Source of the DNA: a virus
DNA: 28,994 bases
Virus record (IMG/VR): IMGVR_UViG_3300028025_006239
Span: 1-28,994 of that record
Strand: one strand, 5' to 3'
Shown here: piece after piece, positions 22,796-28,994 of the stretch
Position numbering within the stretch: position 1 is the stretch's first letter
How the letters are laid out: each line of letters opens with the position of its first letter
Translations under genes and position numbers: made by a program
Notes under the pieces: model-generated
The model's database searches: none
The model's input: only the letters and a program-made list of their open reading frames with translations
What the model was told of the DNA's origin: nothing

Positions 22796-24360
22796 CAGCG
22801 GTTTCTCCTATTGAATGGCTTGGGGGCCGACTTTCCTGCTGGGGACTTCCCAGCAGCCCGATTTCCTGAACTACGTGCTGGGCGCTTACCGCCCTTTGGC
22901 TTTCCGCCACCGTCGCCACCGCTAAATCCACCACCACTACCACCGCTATTGCCACCTCGGGCAGCCGACGCAGCAGCGGCAGCAGCCTGGGCAATCTGGG
23001 TCATGATGACGGCAGGGCCGACAACGGTACGGGCGTCTTCACGCTCTTCTTCAGTGATATCTTTACCGAGATTGGTGACTTTGTCTACTGCTGCGCCTAC
23101 TGCCTCCGAGACCGCTTCAACAGCAGCTCCAACTGCCTCTCCAACTGCCGCAACCGCCTCTCCAGCCGCCTCAATCGGATTCTCAGGATCAGGAGATGGG
23201 CTAGGTTCAGGAGATGGTTCCTCCGTTGGAATCGGGGTTTCTAGGGGCGTTTCTGTTGGATCTGGGGTAGGAGAAGGGGTTGGGGGTAAACTCGGCTCTA
23301 CGGGGCTTGGAGATGGCTCTACGGGCGTGCTAGGACGTGGTGTAGGCTCAGGGCTAGGAGTATTAGAAGGAACAGGTTCAGGCGTAGGAGTTGGGGTAGG
23401 CTCCACGGTCGGCTCGGGCGTCGGCTCGGGTGTGGCAGTCGGGTTCGGTGTTGGCTCAATGGATGGTACCTCCGTAGGGGTAGGGATTGGGCTTGGCTCA
23501 GGCTCTGGGATAGATGGCACGAACACGGAAATTCTTGGTGATGTGGCTGAGTACACGTTTCGGGTGTCGTTGTCTGCTCGAATCCAGAATGTGTAGGTAG
23601 CATCAACTCCTCCATTCAAAATAAATACGCTGTTGGAGATTGTCATGTTGGTCTCTGGCGATGAGGCGCCCCAGCCGGGCAGGTCTCCTGTAGTCCAGAA
23701 CACGCTGTAGCGCTCAATGTCAACGTTGCTTACCTCGGGCGCATCCCAAGTCAAGGACACGTTGCCATCGGAGTACACCGTCACCATCAGGCCAGTAGGC
23801 GCGTTGAGGTACGGCTCTGGCTCTGGGGTTGGGGTTGGTTCAGGAGTTGGCGTTGGAGTCGGCTCCGGCGTTGGAGTGGGGGTAGGCTGCGGCGTTGGTG
23901 TCCATGTTGCCGATGGAGTTCCGGGGGCAAGCTCGGCACTAAAGTTGCTAATCATGTAGTAGTGATTGCCGTAGAAGCGGTCAGCCGTTGGGTCCCCACA
24001 GCAAACACCAGCGCGCACTCGGTAATCGCCAGCAGGCAATGTGATGCGAATTGTTGAGGCTAGTGAATACCCGCCAGTGTGCTCGGTAAAGGAGTCATCA
24101 TTGGCTGCGAGAAGGGTTCCTTGTCCGTCATAGAGCCAAAGCATAGAGTCAACGGTTCCGGGGCACCAAGGTGCCGTGGTGTCATCACATAGATCGGTCC
24201 AGAGATGAAGCTCACCCTGCTCTGGAAGATTAATCCAGAAGTCCTGCGTGCGGTCTACGTAATTGTTTTGAGCGCCATTAACTGGCGAAACAATAATGGA
24301 ATAGACAAGCGTTGTGGCAATCAGCCACAGAGTACAAGCGACGATAAAGAGTTTATTCAT
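22795..24360 (-). CDS. Secreted/anchored Pro-Thr-rich protein with PPC-like and FN3 domains
   Basis: 521 residues from the ATG at 24360 (GAGG five bases before it; the GTG at 24366 is less likely). Residues 2-28 are an N-terminal signal or anchor (NKLFIVACTLWLIATTLVYS), with a possible cleavage near NGA. About 33-145 resembles a PPC-type beta sandwich (MLWLYDGQGTLLAANDDS, RITLPAGDYRVRAG). Next come a Thr-Pro repeat linker (about 150-184), one FN3 domain (187-282; VSLTWDAPEV, TYTFWIRADN), a long Pro/Glu/Thr/Ser linker (284-405), Ala-rich amphipathic helices (AVAAVGEAVGAAVEAV), another Ala run, and a Gly-rich then strongly basic tail (GGKRPARSSGNR). I know no phage protein with this whole order. 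Surface display is inferred; it may modify the infected cell or be part of the virion. Confidence 0.7.
   Translation of the reverse strand: MNKLFIVACTLWLIATTLVYSIIVSPVNGAQNNYVDRTQDFWINLPEQGELHLWTDLCDDTTAPWCPGTVDSMLWLYDGQGTLLAANDDSFTEHTGGYSLASTIRITLPAGDYRVRAGVCCGDPTADRFYGNHYYMISNFSAELAPGTPSATWTPTPQPTPTPTPEPTPTPTPEPTPTPEPEPYLNAPTGLMVTVYSDGNVSLTWDAPEVSNVDIERYSVFWTTGDLPGWGASSPETNMTISNSVFILNGGVDATYTFWIRADNDTRNVYSATSPRISVFVPSIPEPEPSPIPTPTEVPSIEPTPNPTATPEPTPEPTVEPTPTPTPEPVPSNTPSPEPTPRPSTPVEPSPSPVEPSLPPTPSPTPDPTETPLETPIPTEEPSPEPSPSPDPENPIEAAGEAVAAVGEAVGAAVEAVSEAVGAAVDKVTNLGKDITEEEREDARTVVGPAVIMTQIAQAAAAAASAARGGNSGGSGGGFSGGDGGGKPKGGKRPARSSGNRAAGKSPAGKSAPKPFNRRNR
23200..23500 (-). repeat. Degenerate Pro-Thr/Glu-Pro coding repeat, longer array
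   Basis: Irregular 6- and 12-base repeats encode PTP, PEP and PSP units. On the + strand they appear as runs of GGxGTxGG and create a long false open frame. A shorter array lies at about 23808-23910. Such arrays change length easily by slippage. Confidence 0.8.
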
Positions 24361-24392
24361 GAACACCTCGCTGCGGTTTGGTGGGCAGCAAG

Positions 24393-24421
24393 ATTATCTC
24401 GTAATTGCCTCAGGCAATCAA
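24393..24421 (-). promoter_or_regulatory. Promoter with palindromic spacer for the Pro-Thr-rich gene
   Basis: On the - strand TTGATT (24421 down to 24416), 17 bases, GATAAT (24398 down to 24393). A perfect 6-bp inverted repeat ATTGCC-TGA-GGCAAT (24404-24418) fills most of the spacer and overlaps the -35, an arrangement expected of a repressor operator. The hairpin has no T tract, so it is not a normal terminator. Confidence 0.62.
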
Positions 24422-24461
24422 CATATTAGCGCTCTGCGTTATTTATTTGCTCTTGTCAGAC

Positions 24462-24638
24462 CTACTCAGGTTCTTCATCGCCCTCATTTGGATTTGGGAT
24501 CAAATCAACCTGGCAAGGCCCACACACATAGTGCGGCAAGTCTCCGCTCTCAGTTAACTTAAGGATTGCGTTGGCAGAGATGCCATTGTTTGGACATCCA
24601 ACCGTTTCGCAACTTACTTCAATGCTAACAAATTCCAT
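24462..24638 (-). CDS. Zinc-ribbon small protein (58 aa)
   Basis: 58 residues from the ATG at 24638, fixed by GAGG that overlaps the stop codon of the collar-fibre gene (TGAGG). Cysteines C10, C15, C39 and C42 make a C-x4-C ... C-x2-C site (SCETVGCPNN and YVCGPCQ), the same arrangement as the 39-residue protein at 20983. The C-terminus is acidic (NEGDEEPE). It is the last gene of the - strand fibre operon. Function unknown; perhaps a fibre-assembly or regulatory accessory. Confidence 0.68.
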   Translation of the reverse strand: MEFVSIEVSCETVGCPNNGISANAILKLTESGDLPHYVCGPCQVDLIPNPNEGDEEPE

Positions 24639-24645
24639 TTTTACC

Positions 24646-25905
24646 TCAAGTCTTAATAATGAAGTTGAGCAACGTAGACTTAGGTGCAATTGTTCCGTTT
24701 GCACTCATAGCCGAAGAGGTAACTGATGTCGCCCCAAGAGACGTTACGCCACCAGTGACGGTGTGGGTAAGGTTGGTGCTTTCTGCGCCAGATGTTGTTG
24801 CGGCAATGTTGGTGGAGTGCGTATGAACAGAGTTTGGTACTGATACGTTTGATCCAGATCCTCCATATGAAAGTAGTACGGTCGTGCTCGGACCGCCAGA
24901 AGTTGTAGCCGCTGGGTCAACGCTGTGCGTATGGTCGCCGTGCGTGGAAACGGCAATGGTGTCCGCGTGTCCGTGGGCGATATCTGCGGTATGTGTGTGC
25001 GCAATGCTGTTTGCCGCATTCGGGCCAAATGTTCCAGAACTATTTGCCCAACCAAGGGCCGTGTCCGACCTACCAGCCGCAAACCTGTCGCGCATATCTG
25101 GAAGTGCAAATGTTCCAGATCCCACACCAAATACTGCTGCAAGTGCTGGGTATGTTGCTTGGCTGATTGTTGATCCATCAAGAAACAGCCATCCCGATGG
25201 TGCCGTACCAGTCATCCACATAACAACGGAGCCAGTCGGTGGAATTTGACTCGTTAGTGCAACTGTTCCAGTAAGATCTGGCAGGCTAATTGTGTTGTCG
25301 GCAGTCGGATCTATAACAGTAAGGTCGGTCTCAAATCCGTCGTCAGTTGTTCCCTCAAAAACAATTTTCTTTCCTGCTGGGAGATATAGGCCAGAAGAGG
25401 TAACTGATGCGGCGACTGCTCCGCTAGCACTAAAGTCCAACTGCCCTGGATTAATAATGTCTCCGCCGACAGTAAGGCTCTGTCCAACGTCAAAATTATC
25501 GTCAGTTGCTAAGGTATTTGCTGCGGACCTATACAGGTTGGTGTCTCTGGAGGCTGTCCCATCTCCCCATGCTTGGAACCCATCTGCACGAACACCCCAT
25601 CTGGTATTGGCCTCACCATCAACTCTGGTGGTTACTTGAGTGTTTGATGTTGACGTTGCGCCAAATACAGCAAGCGAACCAGTGTTGGAAATAGTAAGCG
25701 TTCCAGTAAGTGTGTCACCAGAGTCTGCAAGGTATTGTCCGTGGCTGTGTGTTGATAGGCTTACGTCAACCCCCTCAACCGCAAGCGTTCCCGCAGCAGA
25801 TCTAGAAAGCGTAGTGTCAGTTGCGTGGCCAAGTTCAATCGTGCCGCCAACCGTAAGGTCGTCGGTTGAAGTTGAGAGGCTTACGTCGGAAAGAATCTTT
25901 ACCAT
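24646..25905 (-). CDS. Tail fibre with phage tail-collar domain and HxH-rich tip
   Basis: 419 residues. A fibre stalk (1-100) contains THSHGQYL and leads to a repeat at 101-140 (RADGFQAWGDG, DTNLYRS). A typical tail-collar domain spans 222-280 (PPTGSVVMWMTG, GWLFLDG, ALPDMRDRFAAGRSD). After it comes a tip with HTH (303-305), HGH (311-313), HTH (325-327) and HTH (361-363) motifs, then the usual ending (APKSTLLNFIIKT). In related fibres and spikes HxH pairs bind iron along the trimer axis, and the tip recognises the receptor. There is no ribosome site; TAAAAT lies exactly six bases before ATG, and the upstream fibre stop lies inside this hexamer. It is probably both read through from upstream and started independently. 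Confidence 0.86.
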   Translation of the reverse strand: MVKILSDVSLSTSTDDLTVGGTIELGHATDTTLSRSAAGTLAVEGVDVSLSTHSHGQYLADSGDTLTGTLTISNTGSLAVFGATSTSNTQVTTRVDGEANTRWGVRADGFQAWGDGTASRDTNLYRSAANTLATDDNFDVGQSLTVGGDIINPGQLDFSASGAVAASVTSSGLYLPAGKKIVFEGTTDDGFETDLTVIDPTADNTISLPDLTGTVALTSQIPPTGSVVMWMTGTAPSGWLFLDGSTISQATYPALAAVFGVGSGTFALPDMRDRFAAGRSDTALGWANSSGTFGPNAANSIAHTHTADIAHGHADTIAVSTHGDHTHSVDPAATTSGGPSTTVLLSYGGSGSNVSVPNSVHTHSTNIAATTSGAESTNLTHTVTGGVTSLGATSVTSSAMSANGTIAPKSTLLNFIIKT

Positions 25906-25940
25906 GGGGGTATTTTACCCTAGGACGACGACTCTGTATG
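25906..25940 (-). promoter_or_regulatory. Candidate leaderless promoter of the collar-fibre gene
   Basis: TAAAAT (25917 down to 25912), six bases, ATG at 25905. The hexamer overlaps the stop codon of the previous gene. GGGTA-ttt-TACCC symmetry surrounds it (25908-25920). The -35 region is poor (CATACA at 25940-25935). Confidence 0.42.
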
Positions 25941-27534
25941 TCCCCGCAAGGCTAATTGTGACCGTCAGCGTGTTAGTCGTGGCAGTTACCACATCGCAGA
26001 AGACCTGAGCATCCCCAGAATCGTACACAGCAACGGTAACGTCCTTTGTTCCAAGGCTATGAGTTACGGTCTTGCCCTCCCCAGCGGTCCATGTTGCGCT
26101 AGTTGAGTAACGAGTCATGAAGCCGAGGTTGGTCTTTGCCCCAGCAGCAGTGCTTGCGCCAGTACCGCCATCGGCTACAGCAATGTCGGTACCGTTCCAT
26201 GTGCCAGCGGTAATCGTCCCAACAGTGACAATGCTGTCATCGCCAGAATAGGTTCCGCCAGCCACTGCGGCAAGAGTTGCGTTGTACGCCTGAACGTCCG
26301 TGCCAATCGCAAGACCAAGGTTTGTCCTAGCGGTTGAGGCATCAGAGGCGCCAGTTCCACCGTCTGCGATGGCGATGTCGGTGCCGTTCCACACACCAGT
26401 GGCAATGGTGCCAAGGGTTGTGATGCTTGATTGACCGGCGTATGTGCTTGCAATCGTTACAGCGTCGGCAGATACAGCGATCTTGTCTGCGGTGCCAACG
26501 ACATTGAGCGTGTTGCCAGTCTTCGTAAGACCGTCGCCAGCGGTGATCTGACCAGCCCCAGAGAACTGGACGAAGGCAATCTCGGTGGTTCCGACAACGA
26601 TTGAGCCGTTTGTTGAAAGTACCCAGCCGCTATCGCCGTTTGCCGTGCCCTCTTCAACGAACGTGAACATCCCTGACGTAACTTCTGCATCAACGTCAGC
26701 GTCGGTAGCCCTAGACCAAGCACCGGCAGCAACGACGTAGATGCCGTTGTTCTGGGCAGAGGTCTGATTCTTTACAAGGATTCTGTCGCCTGCGACAAGC
26801 GTCACTCCGTCAACGGTAATCTCACCAGACAGCGAGGTGAGATTTGCAGTGGTTGCTACTCGAACACTTTGCTTGACATCAAGCCCGCTCCGGGCAGCGT
26901 CAACATATGCCTTTGTGGCGGCATCTTGTGGGTTTGCTGGATCTGCAAGGCTGACAATCTTTTGGCTATTGAGCGAGAGGTTGCTTGTCGGGGCGGCCAT
27001 CTGATCAAGGCGACTTGAGCGAACCTGCGTATCAAAGTCAGAGATGGTGCTGGATGCCTGTGTGCCAGTGTGGTTTGCTCGAGAAAGGTAGTAGGAAGCA
27101 TTCTGGCTGTTGAGGGCTGATGCGTTTGAGGCAGTTCCAGTCAGGGATGCGGTAACGGTTCCAGCGGAGAAGTTTCCGCTGGCATCTCGCTTAACGATAG
27201 CGCTGCTCGTATTTGCATCAGTCGCGCCATCAACAAGGCTGTAGTGCGCCGCAGACATTGAGCCTGCCGCAGATCCGCTTGCAGCGCTGATAGAAATGGC
27301 TGGGGTTGACCCGCCGCTTGAAACGATTGGGGCTGTCCCAGTAACTGACGTTACGGTTCCGCCACCAGTTGAGAGCGAAACCCAAGCAGCGCCGTCGTAA
27401 ACCTTAATGACGTCGGTTGCGGTGTCGTAATAAACCTGACCCTGCACTGGGCTGGATGGGGCAACCGCTAGATTCTGAATAACCGCGTTCTGGATCTCAT
27501 TCTTCTGAAGGTCAAGAACCGTTAGAAACTTCAT
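25915..27534 (-). CDS. Long tail fibre with tandem NGTDIA-GGTGAS repeats
   Basis: 539 residues with an excellent ribosome site (AGGAGG). The N-terminus (MKFLTVLDLQKNEIQNAVIQNL) and QGQVYYDTATDVIKVYDGAAW are typical of fibre attachment/shaft proteins. Then come TVTSVTGTAPIVSSGG, NASYYLSRANHTGTQ, SLADPANPQDAATKAYVDAA and two copies of a 31-residue repeat (WNGTDIAIADGGTGASDAST, ARTNLGL). The C-terminal domain (about 475-539; KTVTHSLGTKDVTVAVYDSG) resembles the C-terminus of the collagen-like fibre next door. A virion receptor-binding fibre is likely; it lacks the collar domain, which is on the next gene. Confidence 0.85.
   Translation of the reverse strand: MKFLTVLDLQKNEIQNAVIQNLAVAPSSPVQGQVYYDTATDVIKVYDGAAWVSLSTGGGTVTSVTGTAPIVSSGGSTPAISISAASGSAAGSMSAAHYSLVDGATDANTSSAIVKRDASGNFSAGTVTASLTGTASNASALNSQNASYYLSRANHTGTQASSTISDFDTQVRSSRLDQMAAPTSNLSLNSQKIVSLADPANPQDAATKAYVDAARSGLDVKQSVRVATTANLTSLSGEITVDGVTLVAGDRILVKNQTSAQNNGIYVVAAGAWSRATDADVDAEVTSGMFTFVEEGTANGDSGWVLSTNGSIVVGTTEIAFVQFSGAGQITAGDGLTKTGNTLNVVGTADKIAVSADAVTIASTYAGQSSITTLGTIATGVWNGTDIAIADGGTGASDASTARTNLGLAIGTDVQAYNATLAAVAGGTYSGDDSIVTVGTITAGTWNGTDIAVADGGTGASTAAGAKTNLGFMTRYSTSATWTAGEGKTVTHSLGTKDVTVAVYDSGDAQVFCDVVTATTNTLTVTISLAGTYRVVVLG
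26127..26412 (-). repeat. Two fibre-shaft repeats about 93 bases long
   Basis: The copies lie at about 26127-26220 and 26321-26412 and encode WNGTDIA[IV]ADGGTGAS followed by x-A-x-T-NLG. They are clearly related at the DNA level, with scattered differences. Confidence 0.75.
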
Positions 27535-27542
27535 TTTTCCTC

Positions 27543-28103
27543 CTAGTTAAGGTATGCCTTGCCGCCAAAGGATGCCGCGAACGTAATCCTGAGGGTATCG
27601 TTGTCAATATACTCAATTTCCCCATAAACGACACTACTGGCGCTATCTACAACGGAAACAGAGGGGAAGCAGTTTAGGTTGTGCGTAATTGTCCAAGTTG
27701 CCGATGCCGTGCTCTGAGTGTGGGTATAGGTTGAATGCGAAGGTCCCGGCTCACCTTGGATGCCTTGGATGCCCTGAATCCCTTGGATTCCTTGGATTCC
27801 TTGGTTGCCCTGGGCGCCAGTGTCTCCCTTTGCGCCAGTTGCGCCCGTGTCTCCTTTGGGACCAGTATTACCAGTGTCGCCCTTCGGTCCCTGCGAGCCT
27901 GTTGCCCCAGTTGCTCCAGTTGCTCCCGTGTCTCCCTTTGGTCCTTGCGGCCCTTGTGGTCCAGCTTGGGAAATAGAAATAGTGCCAGCAGGGGCAGTTG
28001 TGGTTGTAAGGTTATTATTGCCCCCAGATACCGAAACATTTACTGCCGAGGAATCAGATACGGAAATAGACCCGCTATCTGGCTGGGTAACGATTGGGCT
28101 CAT
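27543..28103 (-). CDS. Collagen-like fibre protein
   Basis: 186 residues. Residues 1-47 are a Ser/Val/Thr-rich head, and 48-121 carry 24 uninterrupted Gly-x-y triplets ([12 protein letters not shown], several GAT, then five GIQ, ending GEPGP), a collagen-type triple helix that makes a thin rod. A globular C-terminal domain at 125-186 ([22 protein letters not shown]) probably starts trimerisation or binds the target; the next fibre ends in a similar domain. The ATG overlaps the stop of the upstream gene by four bases (ATGA), so translation is coupled. Collagen-like rods are common in phage fibres. Confidence 0.86.
   Translation of the reverse strand: MSPIVTQPDSGSISVSDSSAVNVSVSGGNNNLTTTTAPAGTISISQAGPQGPQGPKGDTGATGATGATGSQGPKGDTGNTGPKGDTGATGAKGDTGAQGNQGIQGIQGIQGIQGIQGEPGPSHSTYTHTQSTASATWTITHNLNCFPSVSVVDSASSVVYGEIEYIDNDTLRITFAASFGGKAYLN
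27754..27807 (-). repeat. Six 9-bp tandem repeats encoding Gly-Ile-Gln-type triplets
   Basis: Six consecutive 9-mers of the form CCTTGGATN (+ strand reading), with two to three differences at most. They encode the GIQ/GNQ triplets at the end of the collagen rod and are a likely site of slippage changing rod length. Confidence 0.85.
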
Positions 28104-28447
28104 CGCGTTACTTCAGCGGCAACCGTAAATGTTCCACCAATGAGCTTGACGGATGATCCGCTGGCAAGGACAACCTCAAGATCATAGGTATATTGCCCAG
28201 CAGGAACCGCAGAGAGGGCGGCTGCTGAAATGCTAATGGCGACGGTTCCGAGCGCTCCCCCTAGGGTCAGTCCGTTGCTAACACCAAGCGTTAGTTGCGC
28301 CTCTGGGCTCCCAGTAAATCGTCGCACCTTCAATGAAGCGGACGCGCCAACAAGGGATACCGGGGCGCCAAGGCTGTCGTTATAGGTAACAGTTGCAGCA
28401 TAGGTGCTGCCCTGTTCGGCTGCAATGTTGTAGGTGTTTAGTGCCAT
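28100..28447 (-). CDS. Ig/BppU-like virion protein, first gene of fibre operon
   Basis: 115 residues. [20 protein letters not shown], then [54 protein letters not shown]: a compact beta sandwich like the N-terminal Ig-type domain of BppU baseplate proteins and similar short proteins of other phages (QG-x-TY-x-x-x-V opening, GxYxYDLEV strand). It probably links fibres to the tail. There is no usable Shine-Dalgarno, but TAGAAT is exactly six bases before ATG. Its stop overlaps the collagen-like gene. Confidence 0.68.
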   Translation of the reverse strand: MALNTYNIAAEQGSTYAATVTYNDSLGAPVSLVGASASLKVRRFTGSPEAQLTLGVSNGLTLGGALGTVAISISAAALSAVPAGQYTYDLEVVLASGSSVKLIGGTFTVAAEVTR

Positions 28448-28482
28448 GCCCCTATTCTATGGTAAATCCCTGCGCTGCTCCA
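28448..28482 (-). promoter_or_regulatory. Candidate leaderless promoter of the fibre operon
   Basis: TAGAAT (28459 down to 28454), six bases (AGGGGC), ATG at 28447. A weak -35-like TGGAGC is 17 bases further up. The AGGGG next to the ATG is too close (one base) to act as a normal ribosome site. Confidence 0.45.
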
Positions 28483-28494
28483 CAGGGGCATCTT

Positions 28495-28994
28495 CTACGG
28501 TTTTGGCTGCTCTTGACCAGCCCTCATTGTCTCGGCAAAGCGGGAAATAGCCTTACCGTGCGCCTTACTTTGCTCTTTAGACCTGCTATTTAGAGCCTCT
28601 TTGGTTGCGGCGGCAACCTTTGCACGGTTTTCTGGGTTAGCAAAGTATGCTTTTGCCCAGTTGGAGCGCTTTAGTTTGTCTTCTTCTGACATCTGTCGCT
28701 TGCCAACTGGCACTTGCATGTTTGGCTCGGCAAAAGGTAGTGGTGTGAATGGCGCTAGGAAACATGAAGAATTTCGGCACGCTCCAGATTCGCCAAACTC
28801 GCAATCGGTCACACAGTAGTTCGCAATTGCGTTAAAGACGGGGATCTCTTTCTTTGGGCGCATCCCGGTTTTCCTGATCATCTTGGCGCACTCTGAGCCG
28901 CACGTCTTTGCTGGGCCGCGCTTGGAAGATGTCGTAACGAACTTCTTGCCACAGAACTCGCACGTCCGCTCTAAGGCGGAGATACCGATACGCT
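28495..28994 (-). CDS. Cys-rich zinc-finger protein of unknown role (5' truncated)
   Basis: The frame stays open past an internal ATG (28881) to the window edge, so the N-terminus is missing; about 165 residues are visible. They start with a treble-clef-like finger (TCEFCGKKFVTT, then TCGSECAKM), followed by a basic stretch (IRKTGMRPKKE) and a second cysteine group (NYCVTDCEFG, ACRNSSCFLAP). The end is a charged, helical region (SEEDKLKRSNWAKAYFANPE, then RAKVAAATKEALNSRSKEQS) resembling NUMOD-like DNA-binding repeats of homing endonucleases. A DNA-binding function is plausible. No nuclease motif is visible in this part, and the gene could be the tail of an HNH-type protein. It is directly upstream of the fibre operon. 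Confidence 0.6.
   Translation of the reverse strand, partial: RIGISALERTCEFCGKKFVTTSSKRGPAKTCGSECAKMIRKTGMRPKKEIPVFNAIANYCVTDCEFGESGACRNSSCFLAPFTPLPFAEPNMQVPVGKRQMSEEDKLKRSNWAKAYFANPENRAKVAAATKEALNSRSKEQSKAHGKAISRFAETMRAGQEQPKP

Noticed and set aside
22811-23596. 261-residue + strand frame rich in Gly, Ser and Val (GSGVGVGVGS)
   Set aside because: It is the reverse complement of the Pro/Thr/Glu repeat gene. There is no ribosome site, and the - strand frame has a signal sequence, PPC-like and FN3 domains.
27754-27979. CRISPR-like short repeats
   Set aside because: The repeats are contiguous coding triplets for collagen Gly-x-y with no spacers; no CRISPR array was seen anywhere in the window.
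27735-28187. + strand frames opposite the collagen-like gene
   Set aside because: Low-complexity mirror of the Gly-x-y repeat, no ribosome site.
1-28994. tRNA genes, integrase, attachment sites or insertion sequences
   Set aside because: No cloverleaf, recombinase, transposase or terminal inverted repeats were recognised on either strand by eye; short or divergent ones could be missed without a covariance search.

Overview
The window is about 29 kb of a long-tailed (siphovirus-type) bacteriophage genome or prophage, covering the head, neck, tail, lysis and receptor-binding modules. It opens inside a capsid scaffold or protease-like gene and closes inside an unrecognised zinc-finger gene. Host clues are indirect: moderate GC, several starts of the leaderless type (TAnnnT, six bases, ATG), an r1t/actinophage-like holin, an HTH plus metallophosphoesterase pair of a kind I associate with actinophages, and a Pro/Thr-rich secreted protein of a style common in Actinobacteria and Chloroflexota. 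An actinobacterial host is my best guess, but the sequence does not prove it.

Layout on the + strand: scaffold/protease C-terminus (1-602), major capsid protein (609-1844), terminator, small gene (1911-2144), head-tail connector (3079-3993), head closure (3993-4322), neck/gp10-like (4324-4869), tail terminator (6840-7235), major tail tube (7253-7870), strong UUCG terminator, two-frame tail assembly chaperone with a GGGAAAA slippery site (8065-8618), a 1925-residue tape measure (8611-14388), tail hub (14389-18102), multidomain adhesin (18106-20973), a 39-residue zinc-ribbon microprotein, C39-like endolysin candidate (21185-21925), holin (21936-22328), terminator, and an FmdB-type zinc ribbon (22391-22594).

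The - strand carries two cargo islands inside the structural operon: a glycosyltransferase (2122-2991), and metallophosphoesterase, HTH protein and XhlA-like membrane protein (4866-6736). To the right it carries a secreted Pro/Thr-rich FN3 protein with a coupled small membrane protein (22595-24360), then a receptor-binding operon read right to left: Ig/BppU-like protein, collagen-like fibre, long repeat fibre, tail-collar/HxH-tip fibre and a 58-residue zinc ribbon (28447 down to 24462). At the right edge is a partial Cys-rich gene.

The most interesting signals are: (1) five genes without a Shine-Dalgarno site that all have TAnnnT exactly six bases before ATG; (2) hairpin terminators fused directly to extended -10 promoters; (3) a small beta module with an FTY core, present four times in two adjacent tail proteins and apparently nested inside other domains; (4) a canonical programmed -1 frameshift site; and (5) the secreted Pro/Thr-rich protein and its membrane partner, for which I recognise no described function.
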